A program made the translations under genes and the position numbers. Below are positions 1 to 7,293 of a stretch of 17,040 nt of DNA, one piece after another. The notes below the pieces were generated by a model. It saw only the letters and a program-made list of their open reading frames with translations. It made no database searches and had not been told where the DNA came from. This stretch comes from Armatimonadota bacterium (GTDB lineage Bacteria; Armatimonadota; Fimbriimonadia; Fimbriimonadales; Fimbriimonadaceae), in NCBI GenBank assembly GCA_023392285.1, contig JAEVZK010000133.1, positions 1 through 17,040 of the forward strand. Reading direction: 5' to 3'. The stretch's first letter is position 1. Each line of letters opens with the position of its first letter.

Positions 1-2
1 GG

Positions 3-1166
3 AACTGGAACGGAGTCTTTGGCGAGAAGCACGTTCGCGCCGACGTTAACTATTCCTATTCCACCACCGCCGGACGTCGAGACGAAGTGGACCGAACATG
101 GTCGGCTCCCTACCTGTTCACTCATCAAAAGTCGGCGTTCGTGTTGTACGCGCAGCACGATCAAAAGCCAGATAAGAACACCGATCCCAGCGTGAGTCTG
201 GAGAAGCCTGGCTGGCTGATGCTTCGCCGATTAATCAAGCCTTATCAGTGGGAGAAGCCGATCAAACTCGACGACAAACGAGCAATCGGAGATCCGGTTG
301 CAATCAGCTACAAGGGCGAAATAGTTGTGGCTTATCCGAGCAAAGATGGATTGACGGTCCGATGGCTTCGCATGAAAGGCGGAACAATCGAGCGCGAACG
401 CACAACTGTCGTTTCGACAGAGAACGCCTTGCCCTCTTTGGGAATCGCCGATGGCAAGCTCATTCTTTTCGACTGGTCGCCCACCACCGGGTGGGTTCAT
501 TATCGGGTGCTGGGCCGCAATCATCAGTTCAGCGCACCTTCTCTCCTGCTGTCGGATGGCGCTTATCCCAAGTCGGTGAAATCGACCGTACCTATTTCGA
601 TGGCATATGACGACGCAGCCCGACGGGTGATCATCGGTCTTGCTCAAGATCAGGACGAAGCGCGCCCGAGTCGTTGGCAAATCAGGCGCTATAAGTTCGT
701 CAAGAATGGCTTTGTCGCTGCTTCAGCCCCTGAATGGGTCGAGGCAGAAAAGGGACAGGCGAGAGGCAGAAGTCGCCCCACCGTCTTGATCGACGAGAAC
801 GGCCTGACCGGCTGGAAGGGCCGCATCCTCTATTTTGGACAGGGCATGGTCAGTGCTGCCGCGCCCTGGGCTTGCGAGTACGTTGCGGAAACCGTCGGCG
901 ATAAGACTGTCGGCGGCGGCTGGATGGTGAAGCGCTACTACGACGAATGGACGCAAAGCCGCTCCGCCCCCTCCGCCTGCTGGTTCGGCGGAGACATTAT
1001 TTACGCCTACCGCTGGATCGACGGCTCTCAAAACGACCGTGACAACCTTCTCCACATTGCCTACAATGGCAGTGGAGTGGAAAACGCCCCGATGGGAGAC
1101 TTTGACGACATCGGATACATGCGCGATTTCGGGATCCGCAATTCCATCCTGTATCTGAGGCAATGA
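3..1166 (+). CDS. Probable beta-propeller protein, 3' part (5' end outside window)
   Basis: The reading frame is open from base 3 to the TGA at 1164-1166 with no stop, so this is the C-terminal 387 residues of a longer protein. A GTG at 87 is in frame, but the residues before it read as normal protein, so it is not the start. The visible part is rich in aromatic residues and short beta-strand-like segments with recurring turns such as SPTTGW, DENGLTGW and WIDGS. It has no membrane segment. That pattern suggests a beta-propeller of the BNR/sialidase-like kind, often secreted and sugar- or surface-related, but I see no perfect Asp-box and no catalytic signature. The family is not recognised. 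Its stop lies 59 bases before the ATG of a secreted alpha-mannosidase on the same strand, so the two could be co-transcribed and linked to polysaccharide use. That functional link is inference. Confidence 0.7.
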   Translation, partial: NWNGVFGEKHVRADVNYSYSTTAGRRDEVDRTWSAPYLFTHQKSAFVLYAQHDQKPDKNTDPSVSLEKPGWLMLRRLIKPYQWEKPIKLDDKRAIGDPVAISYKGEIVVAYPSKDGLTVRWLRMKGGTIERERTTVVSTENALPSLGIADGKLILFDWSPTTGWVHYRVLGRNHQFSAPSLLLSDGAYPKSVKSTVPISMAYDDAARRVIIGLAQDQDEARPSRWQIRRYKFVKNGFVAASAPEWVEAEKGQARGRSRPTVLIDENGLTGWKGRILYFGQGMVSAAAPWACEYVAETVGDKTVGGGWMVKRYYDEWTQSRSAPSACWFGGDIIYAYRWIDGSQNDRDNLLHIAYNGSGVENAPMGDFDDIGYMRDFGIRNSILYLRQ

Positions 1167-1225
1167 ACCCCTTCTGATTGGGTACGGTGAAGGGAAACCG
1201 ACCTGCCGTGTCCGCCTATTCTGTT

Positions 1226-4200
1226 ATGAAAACTTCGCCCCGTTTCCTTCGCAGTTCGCTAAGAGCGATTTCAACCGGAGCCGTCTTGGCCGGGCTTGCA
1301 GTCTCCTTGTATGCCCAAAGCAAGCCTACGCCACCCAAAGAGCCGCAGAAAACCGATCTGAGCAAAGGCAACACGATGTTCGTCGTGCCCTACGCGCACC
1401 TGGACACTCAGTGGCGCTGGGCCTATCCCCAGGTCATCCGCGAATACATCTTTAACACCCTTCACGACAACTTCGCGCTCATCGAGAAGTACCCGCACTA
1501 CATCTTTAACTTCAGCGGCTCGCGCCGTTACGAGATGATGAAGGAGTACTACCCCGACATGTACGAGCAGCTGAAGAAGTATGTAGCTGCCGGGCGCTGG
1601 TTTCCTTGTGGCTCCTCCGTCGATGAAGGCGACGCCAACGTTCCCAGCGGCGAGTCGCTCATCCGCCACGTGCTGTACGGCAACCGCTTCTTCCGCCACG
1701 AGTTTGGCGTGGCCAGTCATGAGTTCATGCTGCCCGACTGCTTTGGGTTTCCCTATGCACTCCCTTCGATCCTCGCTCATTGCGGAGTTCAAGGATTTTC
1801 AACTCAAAAGTTAACCTGGCACTCGGCTGTAGGTATTCCATTTAAGGTCGGCAACTGGATTGGGCCGGATGGCAACAGCGTTGTGGCGGCGCTCGACCCT
1901 GGCTCCTACGGAGGTGCGGTCACCGAAGATTTGAGCCAGAACACGAGCTGGCTGGCGCGCATTCAGAACACCGGCAAAATATCCGGTGCGTTCGTCGATT
2001 ACCACTATTACGGCACTGGCGATATTGGCGGCGCCCCTGGCGCAAGTTCCGTCGACTGGGTCGAGAAGAGTATTGCCGGAACTGGCCCCATCAAGGTGAT
2101 CTCGTCCCGATCGGACCAGATGTTCCGCGACCTCACCCCTCAGCAGATCGCGAAGCTGCCCACCTACCAAGGAGAGTTGCTGCTTGTAGAGCACAGCGCC
2201 GGATCGGTGACCTCACAGCCTTACATGAAGCGGTGGAATCGAAAGAACGAGCAGCTGGCAGATGGCGCGGAGCGCGCTTCCGTCGCCGCCATGTGGATGG
2301 GTGGCTACCGTTATCCATCGCAGCGGCTTTATAACGCTTGGGATCTCGTGCTCGGATCGCAGATGCACGACATGCTTCCAGGAACATCCATTCCAAAAGC
2401 CTATGAGTTCTGCTGGAACGACGAGCTCCTGGCCCAAAATCAGTTTGCCGCTGTCGAAACTGATGCCGTCGGCTCCATAAGCTCCGCATTAGACACCAGT
2501 GGAGCGGGCACCCCGATCGTCGTCTATAACCCCTTATCGCAAGATCGAAGTGATCTGGTGGAAGCTACTATCCCCGCATCTTGGAAGGGCGTGCAAATCG
2601 TAGGACCAGACGGCAAACCCGCAGCCGTGCAGATCATCGGTTCAGATGGCTCGAATTCTCGCATCGTTTTTCAAGCAAGCGTTCCATCGGTCGGCTTCGC
2701 GGTCTACCATGCCACGAGGACGGAAGAAGCACCTGCGTCGACCCTCAAAGTTTCCGAGCGAGTCCTAGAAAACGATAAGCTGCGCGTCACATTAAATGAC
2801 GCAGGAGACATCGCTTCTATCTATGATAAGGCGAATGGACAGGAGGCCCTCTCCTCGCCCACGCGGCTTGAATTCCAATACGAGAATCCTAAGCAATTTC
2901 CTGCGTGGAATATGGACTGGGAAGATCAGCAGAAGCCGCCCCGAGCGGTGCTGAACACGACACCCACGTTCAAAGTCGTCGAAAATGGATCAGCCCGAGT
3001 CGCAATCGAGGTCACTCGCGAGATGGATGGGTCGAAATTCACTCAAACCATTCGCTTGGCCAAAGATTCGGGCGAAGTCGAAGTCAAAAACACGATCGAT
3101 TGGCAAACTCGTGAGACAGCACTGAAATTTGCCATACCCTTAACCTCAGCGAACCCGAACGCCACCTACGACTTACAGCTCGGCGCGATCGCACGTGGTA
3201 ACAATAACCCAACAAAGTACGAAGTTCCGCAGCACCAGTGGCTCGACATGACGAATCCAGCGGGAACCTTTGGAGTCGGTGTCCTGAATGACTGCAAATT
3301 TGGATCGGACAAGCCGTCAGATGACACCGTCCGCATGACTCTCATCTACACCCCAGGCGTTCAAGGGGGCTATGCCGATCAGGCCACGCAAGATTTTGGA
3401 CGCCATGAGATTCTCCTCGCCATTCGTCCTCACGAAGGCGATTGGCGAGCGGCAAATATCCCAGCCGCTGCGGAGCGGCTGAATCAACCTCTGCGTGCAT
3501 TCACGGCAACCGCGCATCCCGGCAAGCTGGGCAAGAGTTTCTCCCTCTTCTCCGTGGACTCCCCCCAAGTTTCTATCCAGTCCATCAAGAAAGCTGAGGA
3601 CGGAGACGAGATCATTGTGCGCTTGAGAGAGCACTCAGGAAGTCCCGCCAAGATGGTTCACATCAAATCCGCGGTTCCCATTAATTCCGCGCGAGAACTC
3701 AACGGCCAAGAGATGCCAATTGGAACCGCAACCGTCCACGATGGAAAGCTCATGACGGACATAACGGGCTTTGGACTCAAAACCTTCGCCTTGAAACTGG
3801 CACCCGCGAACGCAAAGACGGCACCCGCAAGCAGCAAGCCGGTAAATCTCACGTTCGACGCAGATGTTGTCTCCACCGACAAGAAACGAGACGACGGCCA
3901 GTTCGGATCAACGGGCGAAGCGATCGCAGCCGAGCTGTTCCCGGCCAAACTGAACATCGATGGGATCGACTTTAAGCTAGGTCCCACAAAAGATGGCGCT
4001 AAAAACGCGGTAACAGCGCGCGGTCAATCCATTTCTATCCCCGCCGGATTCAATCGTGTGTATCTCCTCGCCTCAGCCGAGGGTGACACCCGAGGAGATT
4101 GCCGCATCGGGGCCGATCGTCACGAAGTGACGTTCCAAGATTGGACAGGATACGTGGGGCAATGGGATAATCGCCTCTGGGCAGGAGATCCAGGGCCGAA

Positions 4201-5533
4201 TTTCACGAATTACGGCGAAATGATTGGCCTCGTCCCCGGTTTCGTTAAGAAGAGTGAAGTGGCTTGGTTCGGTTCCCACACCCATCTTCCGAGTGGAAAC
4301 ACATTTTATAAGCGAAGTTATCTCTACAAGTACGGCTTCGATGTTCCGGCTGGAGCAACCTCGATCACGCTTCCGAATGATTCGAAGATTCATGTCTTCG
4401 CCGTGTCGGTAGCTAAGAACACCGATGACGAAGTCGCGCCCTCGGTGCCGCTCTACGATCAGCTAGACGATCGAGATGGGGCCACGATGCCGTCAATCTC
4501 GCCCGCCTCCGGGCAATTCTCGGATGCCACCCAGATCACTATCAATCCCCCGCTGTATCACACGCCGGGAGGACTGCATTACACGCTGGACGGCACCGAT
4601 CCCACGGCCTCCTCGCCGGTTTACTCGGGGCCGATCACGATAGCTGACCCGACCACCGTTAAAGCCGCGGAGATCAGCAGCACCGGAGAGATGGGAAGCG
4701 TCGTAACCGCGACGATCGACGTGAGAGATACGACCGCTCCGAAAGTTGTCTCGGTCAGCTCGCCAAAAGCACTCGGCCTTGCCCGCGTAGTCTTCAACGA
4801 GCAGGTGAATATCGCGTCCGCACAGTCGCCAGAGAACTATCAATTTGCCTCGGGAGTGAAGGTGGTTTCGGCACAATTGATGCCGGATCGGCGAACTGTC
4901 GAGCTTGCCCTGTCCGATCCGCTTCGTATCGGCACAACCGAGAGCGTGACGATCAAAGGCATCAAGGATTTGGCTAAGAACGCGAACGTTCTGACCGATC
5001 AGACGATGACCGTCGCGGAGGCTTCGGCCGTTTTCACCGCACCAGAGCTCGCGCCGGGAGTTTCCAAGCGATTTCAAGTGGCTGAACTGCCGGTCAAGGC
5101 GGAGGCTCACTTCACCGTGAATATGTTCGTCAAGCCAGAGAAGATGCCAGAGAATCTCACGATCATTGGTGGCTTTGGCCGAGGCACAGATGGGCGCACC
5201 GGAACCGGAAGATACTTCACAAAGATGGCCAATGGCATCACTTTCTGGGCAGCTAATGCCGATACCTTCACAAAAGCGCAGCTGGACCTTGGAAAGTGGC
5301 AGATGCTGACCGCCACTTACGATGGGAGAACCTTAACTGTCTACAAAAATGGGGAAAAGGTGGGCGAGCAAGAGGTGAGGTTGAACGATGACCAGCCGGT
5401 TGCGCAGGCCTTCCCACTGGATGCGTGGGATCGCAAACGAAAGTTTGAGGGCGAGATCAGAGACTTCACGATCTGGGATCAAGACTTGCCCGAAGCCGCG
5501 ATCAAGAGGCTCTACGCCGCTGGAAAGTCCTAG
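1226..5533 (+). CDS. Secreted multi-modular GH38 alpha-mannosidase
   Basis: Predicted exported retaining alpha-mannosidase (glycoside hydrolase family 38) of 1435 residues, expected to release alpha-linked mannose from glycans. The ATG at 1226 is chosen because it gives a textbook signal peptide: basic n-region MKTSPRFLRSSLR, a hydrophobic core, and likely cleavage after ALA-type LYA near residue 30. A TTG at 1178 would add 16 residues and spoil this. No clear Shine-Dalgarno sequence is visible. Catalytic features are intact: HLDTQW (H58 and D60, zinc ligands), LPDCFGFP (D171, expected nucleophile and zinc ligand), and the family motif MHDMLPGTSI (H381). After the catalytic and beta-sandwich regions come extra modules: a GH38-associated sandwich at about 877-1070, a chitobiase/Fn3-like domain at about 1089-1165, an SbsA-type Ig-like domain at about 1169-1265, and a LamG/concanavalin-like domain at about 1270-1435. 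The last three probably bind carbohydrate or the cell surface (inference). Family call is secure; substrate is unknown. Confidence 0.95.
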   Translation: MKTSPRFLRSSLRAISTGAVLAGLAVSLYAQSKPTPPKEPQKTDLSKGNTMFVVPYAHLDTQWRWAYPQVIREYIFNTLHDNFALIEKYPHYIFNFSGSRRYEMMKEYYPDMYEQLKKYVAAGRWFPCGSSVDEGDANVPSGESLIRHVLYGNRFFRHEFGVASHEFMLPDCFGFPYALPSILAHCGVQGFSTQKLTWHSAVGIPFKVGNWIGPDGNSVVAALDPGSYGGAVTEDLSQNTSWLARIQNTGKISGAFVDYHYYGTGDIGGAPGASSVDWVEKSIAGTGPIKVISSRSDQMFRDLTPQQIAKLPTYQGELLLVEHSAGSVTSQPYMKRWNRKNEQLADGAERASVAAMWMGGYRYPSQRLYNAWDLVLGSQMHDMLPGTSIPKAYEFCWNDELLAQNQFAAVETDAVGSISSALDTSGAGTPIVVYNPLSQDRSDLVEATIPASWKGVQIVGPDGKPAAVQIIGSDGSNSRIVFQASVPSVGFAVYHATRTEEAPASTLKVSERVLENDKLRVTLNDAGDIASIYDKANGQEALSSPTRLEFQYENPKQFPAWNMDWEDQQKPPRAVLNTTPTFKVVENGSARVAIEVTREMDGSKFTQTIRLAKDSGEVEVKNTIDWQTRETALKFAIPLTSANPNATYDLQLGAIARGNNNPTKYEVPQHQWLDMTNPAGTFGVGVLNDCKFGSDKPSDDTVRMTLIYTPGVQGGYADQATQDFGRHEILLAIRPHEGDWRAANIPAAAERLNQPLRAFTATAHPGKLGKSFSLFSVDSPQVSIQSIKKAEDGDEIIVRLREHSGSPAKMVHIKSAVPINSARELNGQEMPIGTATVHDGKLMTDITGFGLKTFALKLAPANAKTAPASSKPVNLTFDADVVSTDKKRDDGQFGSTGEAIAAELFPAKLNIDGIDFKLGPTKDGAKNAVTARGQSISIPAGFNRVYLLASAEGDTRGDCRIGADRHEVTFQDWTGYVGQWDNRLWAGDPGPNFTNYGEMIGLVPGFVKKSEVAWFGSHTHLPSGNTFYKRSYLYKYGFDVPAGATSITLPNDSKIHVFAVSVAKNTDDEVAPSVPLYDQLDDRDGATMPSISPASGQFSDATQITINPPLYHTPGGLHYTLDGTDPTASSPVYSGPITIADPTTVKAAEISSTGEMGSVVTATIDVRDTTAPKVVSVSSPKALGLARVVFNEQVNIASAQSPENYQFASGVKVVSAQLMPDRRTVELALSDPLRIGTTESVTIKGIKDLAKNANVLTDQTMTVAEASAVFTAPELAPGVSKRFQVAELPVKAEAHFTVNMFVKPEKMPENLTIIGGFGRGTDGRTGTGRYFTKMANGITFWAANADTFTKAQLDLGKWQMLTATYDGRTLTVYKNGEKVGEQEVRLNDDQPVAQAFPLDAWDRKRKFEGEIRDFTIWDQDLPEAAIKRLYAAGKS

Positions 5534-5545
5534 CCCCTTTGGACT

Positions 5546-5567
5546 GCGGTGACTTGTCACCGCTTTT
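5546..5567 (+). terminator. Intrinsic terminator after the GH38 gene
   Basis: A perfect 8-bp stem, GCGGTGAC and GTCACCGC, encloses a TT loop at 5554-5555 and is followed by TTTT at 5564-5567. It begins 12 bases after the GH38 stop codon. The two-base loop is very tight, so the real loop is probably four bases with a 7-bp stem. The U-run is short. Confidence 0.65.
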
Positions 5568-5574
5568 CCCTCAT

Positions 5575-5588
5575 CGGAGCTTGCTCCG
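5575..5588. repeat. Small perfect palindrome (middle hairpin of a cluster of three)
   Basis: CGGAGC-TT-GCTCCG is a 6-bp stem around TT. It has the same architecture as the terminator hairpin just upstream (TT at the centre) but no T-run after it. It may be a short palindromic genomic repeat rather than a terminator; only one copy was noticed in this window. Confidence 0.5.
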
Positions 5589-5589
5589 A

Positions 5590-5620
5590 CGCGCCAATCA
5601 TTCGCTAATTGGCGCGTTTT
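5590..5620 (+). terminator. Second terminator-like hairpin with T-run
   Basis: The 9-bp perfect stem CGCGCCAAT (5590-5598) pairs with ATTGGCGCG (5608-5616) around a 9-base loop, and TTTT follows at 5617-5620. Together with the hairpin at 5546 it forms a tandem terminator separating the GH38 gene from the next gene. Confidence 0.6.
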
Positions 5621-5711
5621 AGCCGCGCAATGGCGCGAAGCAGGTGGAAAACGACGCCGAGACTGGCGCGATGGGTGCCAACTGATGAGAAAATCGCGCC
5701 CGTCCGGCGAA

Positions 5712-5725
5712 TTTCGGCGCCGAAA
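5712..5725. promoter_or_regulatory. 14-bp perfect palindrome upstream of the Fn3 gene
   Basis: TTTCGGCGCCGAAA is identical to its reverse complement. It lies 43 bases before the ATG at 5769, where an operator for a dimeric regulator could sit. No promoter boxes are clear around it, and the rest of 5621-5768 shows nothing recognisable except a purine-rich stretch, GGAAAGGAACCGAGG, before the gene. Role is a guess from position. Confidence 0.25.
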
Positions 5726-5768
5726 CCTGAGGAAAAGGCGGAAAGGAACCGAGGATTAGAGTGAAACC

Positions 5769-6401
5769 ATGGCATACCTAAGCGAAATTCTCTCTGATGT
5801 CGATCTTTCCGCGGCCTTGCGTAACTTGGCCCGAGTCTGCGCTGAACATCAGGCTGAACTCGGTCTGAGCGATGACGACATGGCGGAAATCAATATCGTC
5901 ACCTCGACCTTTTCCGATGATTTGCAAGACGCTTTTGATGCAAAAGCGGCCGCTCACTCGGCGGTGATTGAAAAGAACAAGAGCCGGGAGCGGGCAAGAG
6001 AGTTGGCTTCTGCCTGGTCGAAGACTTTTCGGGCAAGCACCGACATCTCCGACTCCTTGTTAACCGAGATGAAGCTCGCCCCTCACGTCGTTCCTGGCAC
6101 GCGCACCGCGCCTAAAGCACCTTCCGACGTAATTCTGTCCTCAAATGAAAGCGGGGACGTGCTCTTGCGATGGAATCGGGGAGGAAACCGGCAGGGAACT
6201 CAATTCATCATCGAGGTGCGTTACAGTCCCGACGCATCTTGGTCCATGCTTGCGAGCGTCACGCGCTCAAGTTACCGCGCCCATTTCGAACCCGGGCGAT
6301 ATGTGGCCTTTCGCATCCGCGCTCAGCGCGCAAACCAGTCGAGCGCCTATTCTTTGCCGGTTTCGCTGTGGTCCTCCGGGCAAATTTCGCTCGCGGCTTG
6401 A
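5769..6401 (+). CDS. Helical-domain plus fibronectin type III-like protein, function unknown
   Basis: A 210-residue protein starting at ATG 5769. A purine-rich GGAAAGGAACCGAGG lies upstream but rather far off, so ribosome-binding strength is uncertain. Residues about 1-110 look all-helical and charged, with segments like LSDDDMAEINIVTSTFSDDL and a K/R/A-rich AHSAVIEKNKSRERAR stretch. Residues about 115-200 look like one fibronectin type III fold: a proline-rich entry (RTAPKAPSDVILSS), a DVLLRWNR strand, FIIEVRYS, and a final GRYVAFRIRAQRANQSSAYSLPVSLW that is typical of Fn3 strands F-G. There is no signal peptide and no membrane segment. From memory, the same arrangement of a helical head with an AKAA/TQAK-like stretch and an Fn3 tail occurs as uncharacterised proteins in Planctomycetes, Acidobacteria and Armatimonadota. 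No function is known to me. It sits alone, bounded by terminators upstream and opposing tRNA genes downstream. Confidence 0.8.
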   Translation: MAYLSEILSDVDLSAALRNLARVCAEHQAELGLSDDDMAEINIVTSTFSDDLQDAFDAKAAAHSAVIEKNKSRERARELASAWSKTFRASTDISDSLLTEMKLAPHVVPGTRTAPKAPSDVILSSNESGDVLLRWNRGGNRQGTQFIIEVRYSPDASWSMLASVTRSSYRAHFEPGRYVAFRIRAQRANQSSAYSLPVSLWSSGQISLAA

Positions 6402-6478
6402 GGCGAGTTGAGAACTGTTCATGAAAAGAAGCACTAGGCCGGAGGGTGGGGCGACATCCATTCGCAAGGAGTGAGGAC

Positions 6479-6553
6479 TGGAGCGGGCGACGAGATTCGA
6501 ACTCGCGACTTCAACCTTGGGAAGGTCGCACTCTACCACTGAGTTACACCCGC
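6479..6553 (-). tRNA. tRNA-Gly (anticodon CCC)
   Basis: The minus strand folds as a full cloverleaf of 75 nt including an encoded CCA. It has a 7-bp acceptor GCGGGTG/CGCCCGC with one T-G pair, D-loop AGTGGTA, 5-bp anticodon stem CGACC/GGTTG around TTCCCAA, and T-arm GCGAG-TTCGAAT-CTCGT. The anticodon CCC is complementary to plus bases 6519-6521 and reads GGG codons. The discriminator base is T, as is normal for bacterial tRNA-Gly. It lies 15 bases downstream of a second tRNA-Gly and is probably processed from the same transcript. I see no clear terminator between its 3' end and the Fn3 gene at 6401. Confidence 0.95.
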
Positions 6554-6568
6554 ACGGCGCTATCTTTC

Positions 6569-6642
<74 letters not shown>

Positions 6643-6720
6643 TCGTGAAGTTCTATTCTACACGGAATGCGCCGGAGAATTCTGGCGCAAGTGAGGCCGG
6701 ATTCCGCTAAACTCGGGACT
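6643..6720. promoter_or_regulatory. Divergent promoter region between tRNA-Gly(TCC) and gmhA
   Basis: This 78-base gap must hold promoters for the minus-strand tRNA pair and, unless it is part of some longer transcript, for gmhA. On the minus strand TAGAAT (plus 6655-6660) is a good -10 box 12 bases before the tRNA 5' end; no convincing -35 lies at 16-18 bp. On the plus strand TAAACT (6708-6713) lies 7 bases before the gmhA ATG at 6721 and could be a -10 box giving a leaderless message. Both are judged by eye. Confidence 0.35.
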
Positions 6721-7293
6721 ATGCGGGCAGAATTTCAGGCGGCGTTCGAGGGCGCGAAGGAAGTGCTCGACGTGTTCGCCAGCGATCCCGCGACTCTCGA
6801 CGCGATGGAGGAAGCTGCCCGAGCCATCGCCGATGCATTCAAACGCAGGGGTCGAGTTTTCGCCTGCGGGAACGGAGGAAGCATGTGCGATGCGATGCAT
6901 TTTGCCGAGGAATTCTCTGGCCGGTTCAAGGAAGACCGTGAGCCTTATCCTGCGCTCGCGCTGAGCGATCCCGCGCACATGAGTTGCGTCGCGAACGACT
7001 ATGGTTACGATCATGTGTTCTCGCGACAAGTCGATGCCCTCGCCCATGAGGGCGATGTCCTCGTCATTCTCAGCACAAGCGGCAATTCTCCCAACATCAT
7101 TCTCGCTGCTGAAGCCGCGCGCAGGCGAAAGGCTCTGGTTTTCGGCTGTCTTGGCAAGGGCGGGGGCGCGGTTAGCGGGCTATGCCACATTGTTTTGCAC
7201 GCTCCTGGCGAAACTTCGGACCGGATTCAGGAGCTTCACATGATGGCGCTCCACATGATCATCGAACAGGTGGAGAAGGAGATGCGCGCCTGA
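6721..7293 (+). CDS. gmhA: Phosphoheptose isomerase (sedoheptulose 7-phosphate isomerase)
   Basis: GmhA converts D-sedoheptulose 7-phosphate to D-glycero-D-manno-heptose 7-phosphate, the first step to ADP- or GDP-heptose used in lipopolysaccharide cores, S-layer glycans or other surface sugars. It is a cytoplasmic, zinc-dependent tetramer. The 190-residue product matches E. coli GmhA almost end to end in length and motifs: SIS-domain phosphate loop ACGNGGSMCDAMHFAEEFSG, ISCV-type MSCVANDYGYD, STSGNSPN, and the C-terminal DRIQELHMMALHMIIEQVEKEM with the conserved helix HxxxHxxI. An in-frame ATG at 6667 would add 18 residues that do not fit the family and would run through the probable promoter, so 6721 is preferred. 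The stop overlaps the next gene's likely start (CTGA), so the glycosyltransferase is probably translationally coupled. Confidence 0.95.
   Translation: MRAEFQAAFEGAKEVLDVFASDPATLDAMEEAARAIADAFKRRGRVFACGNGGSMCDAMHFAEEFSGRFKEDREPYPALALSDPAHMSCVANDYGYDHVFSRQVDALAHEGDVLVILSTSGNSPNIILAAEAARRRKALVFGCLGKGGGAVSGLCHIVLHAPGETSDRIQELHMMALHMIIEQVEKEMRA
7276..7281 (+). promoter_or_regulatory. Shine-Dalgarno sequence deciding a CTG start
   Basis: AAGGAG lies inside the last codons of gmhA and is 8 bases before CTG at 7290, the usual spacing. No ATG, GTG or TTG in the glycosyltransferase frame lies at a suitable distance. Confidence 0.55.

Noticed and set aside
1170..1194. CCCTTC...GAAGGG weak stem between the propeller and GH38 genes as a terminator
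   Set aside because: Only six pairs with a long loop and no T-run; the two genes may well be co-transcribed.
1178..1225. TTG 1178 as the start of the GH38 gene
   Set aside because: Adds 16 residues before a well-formed signal peptide and has no ribosome-binding sequence.
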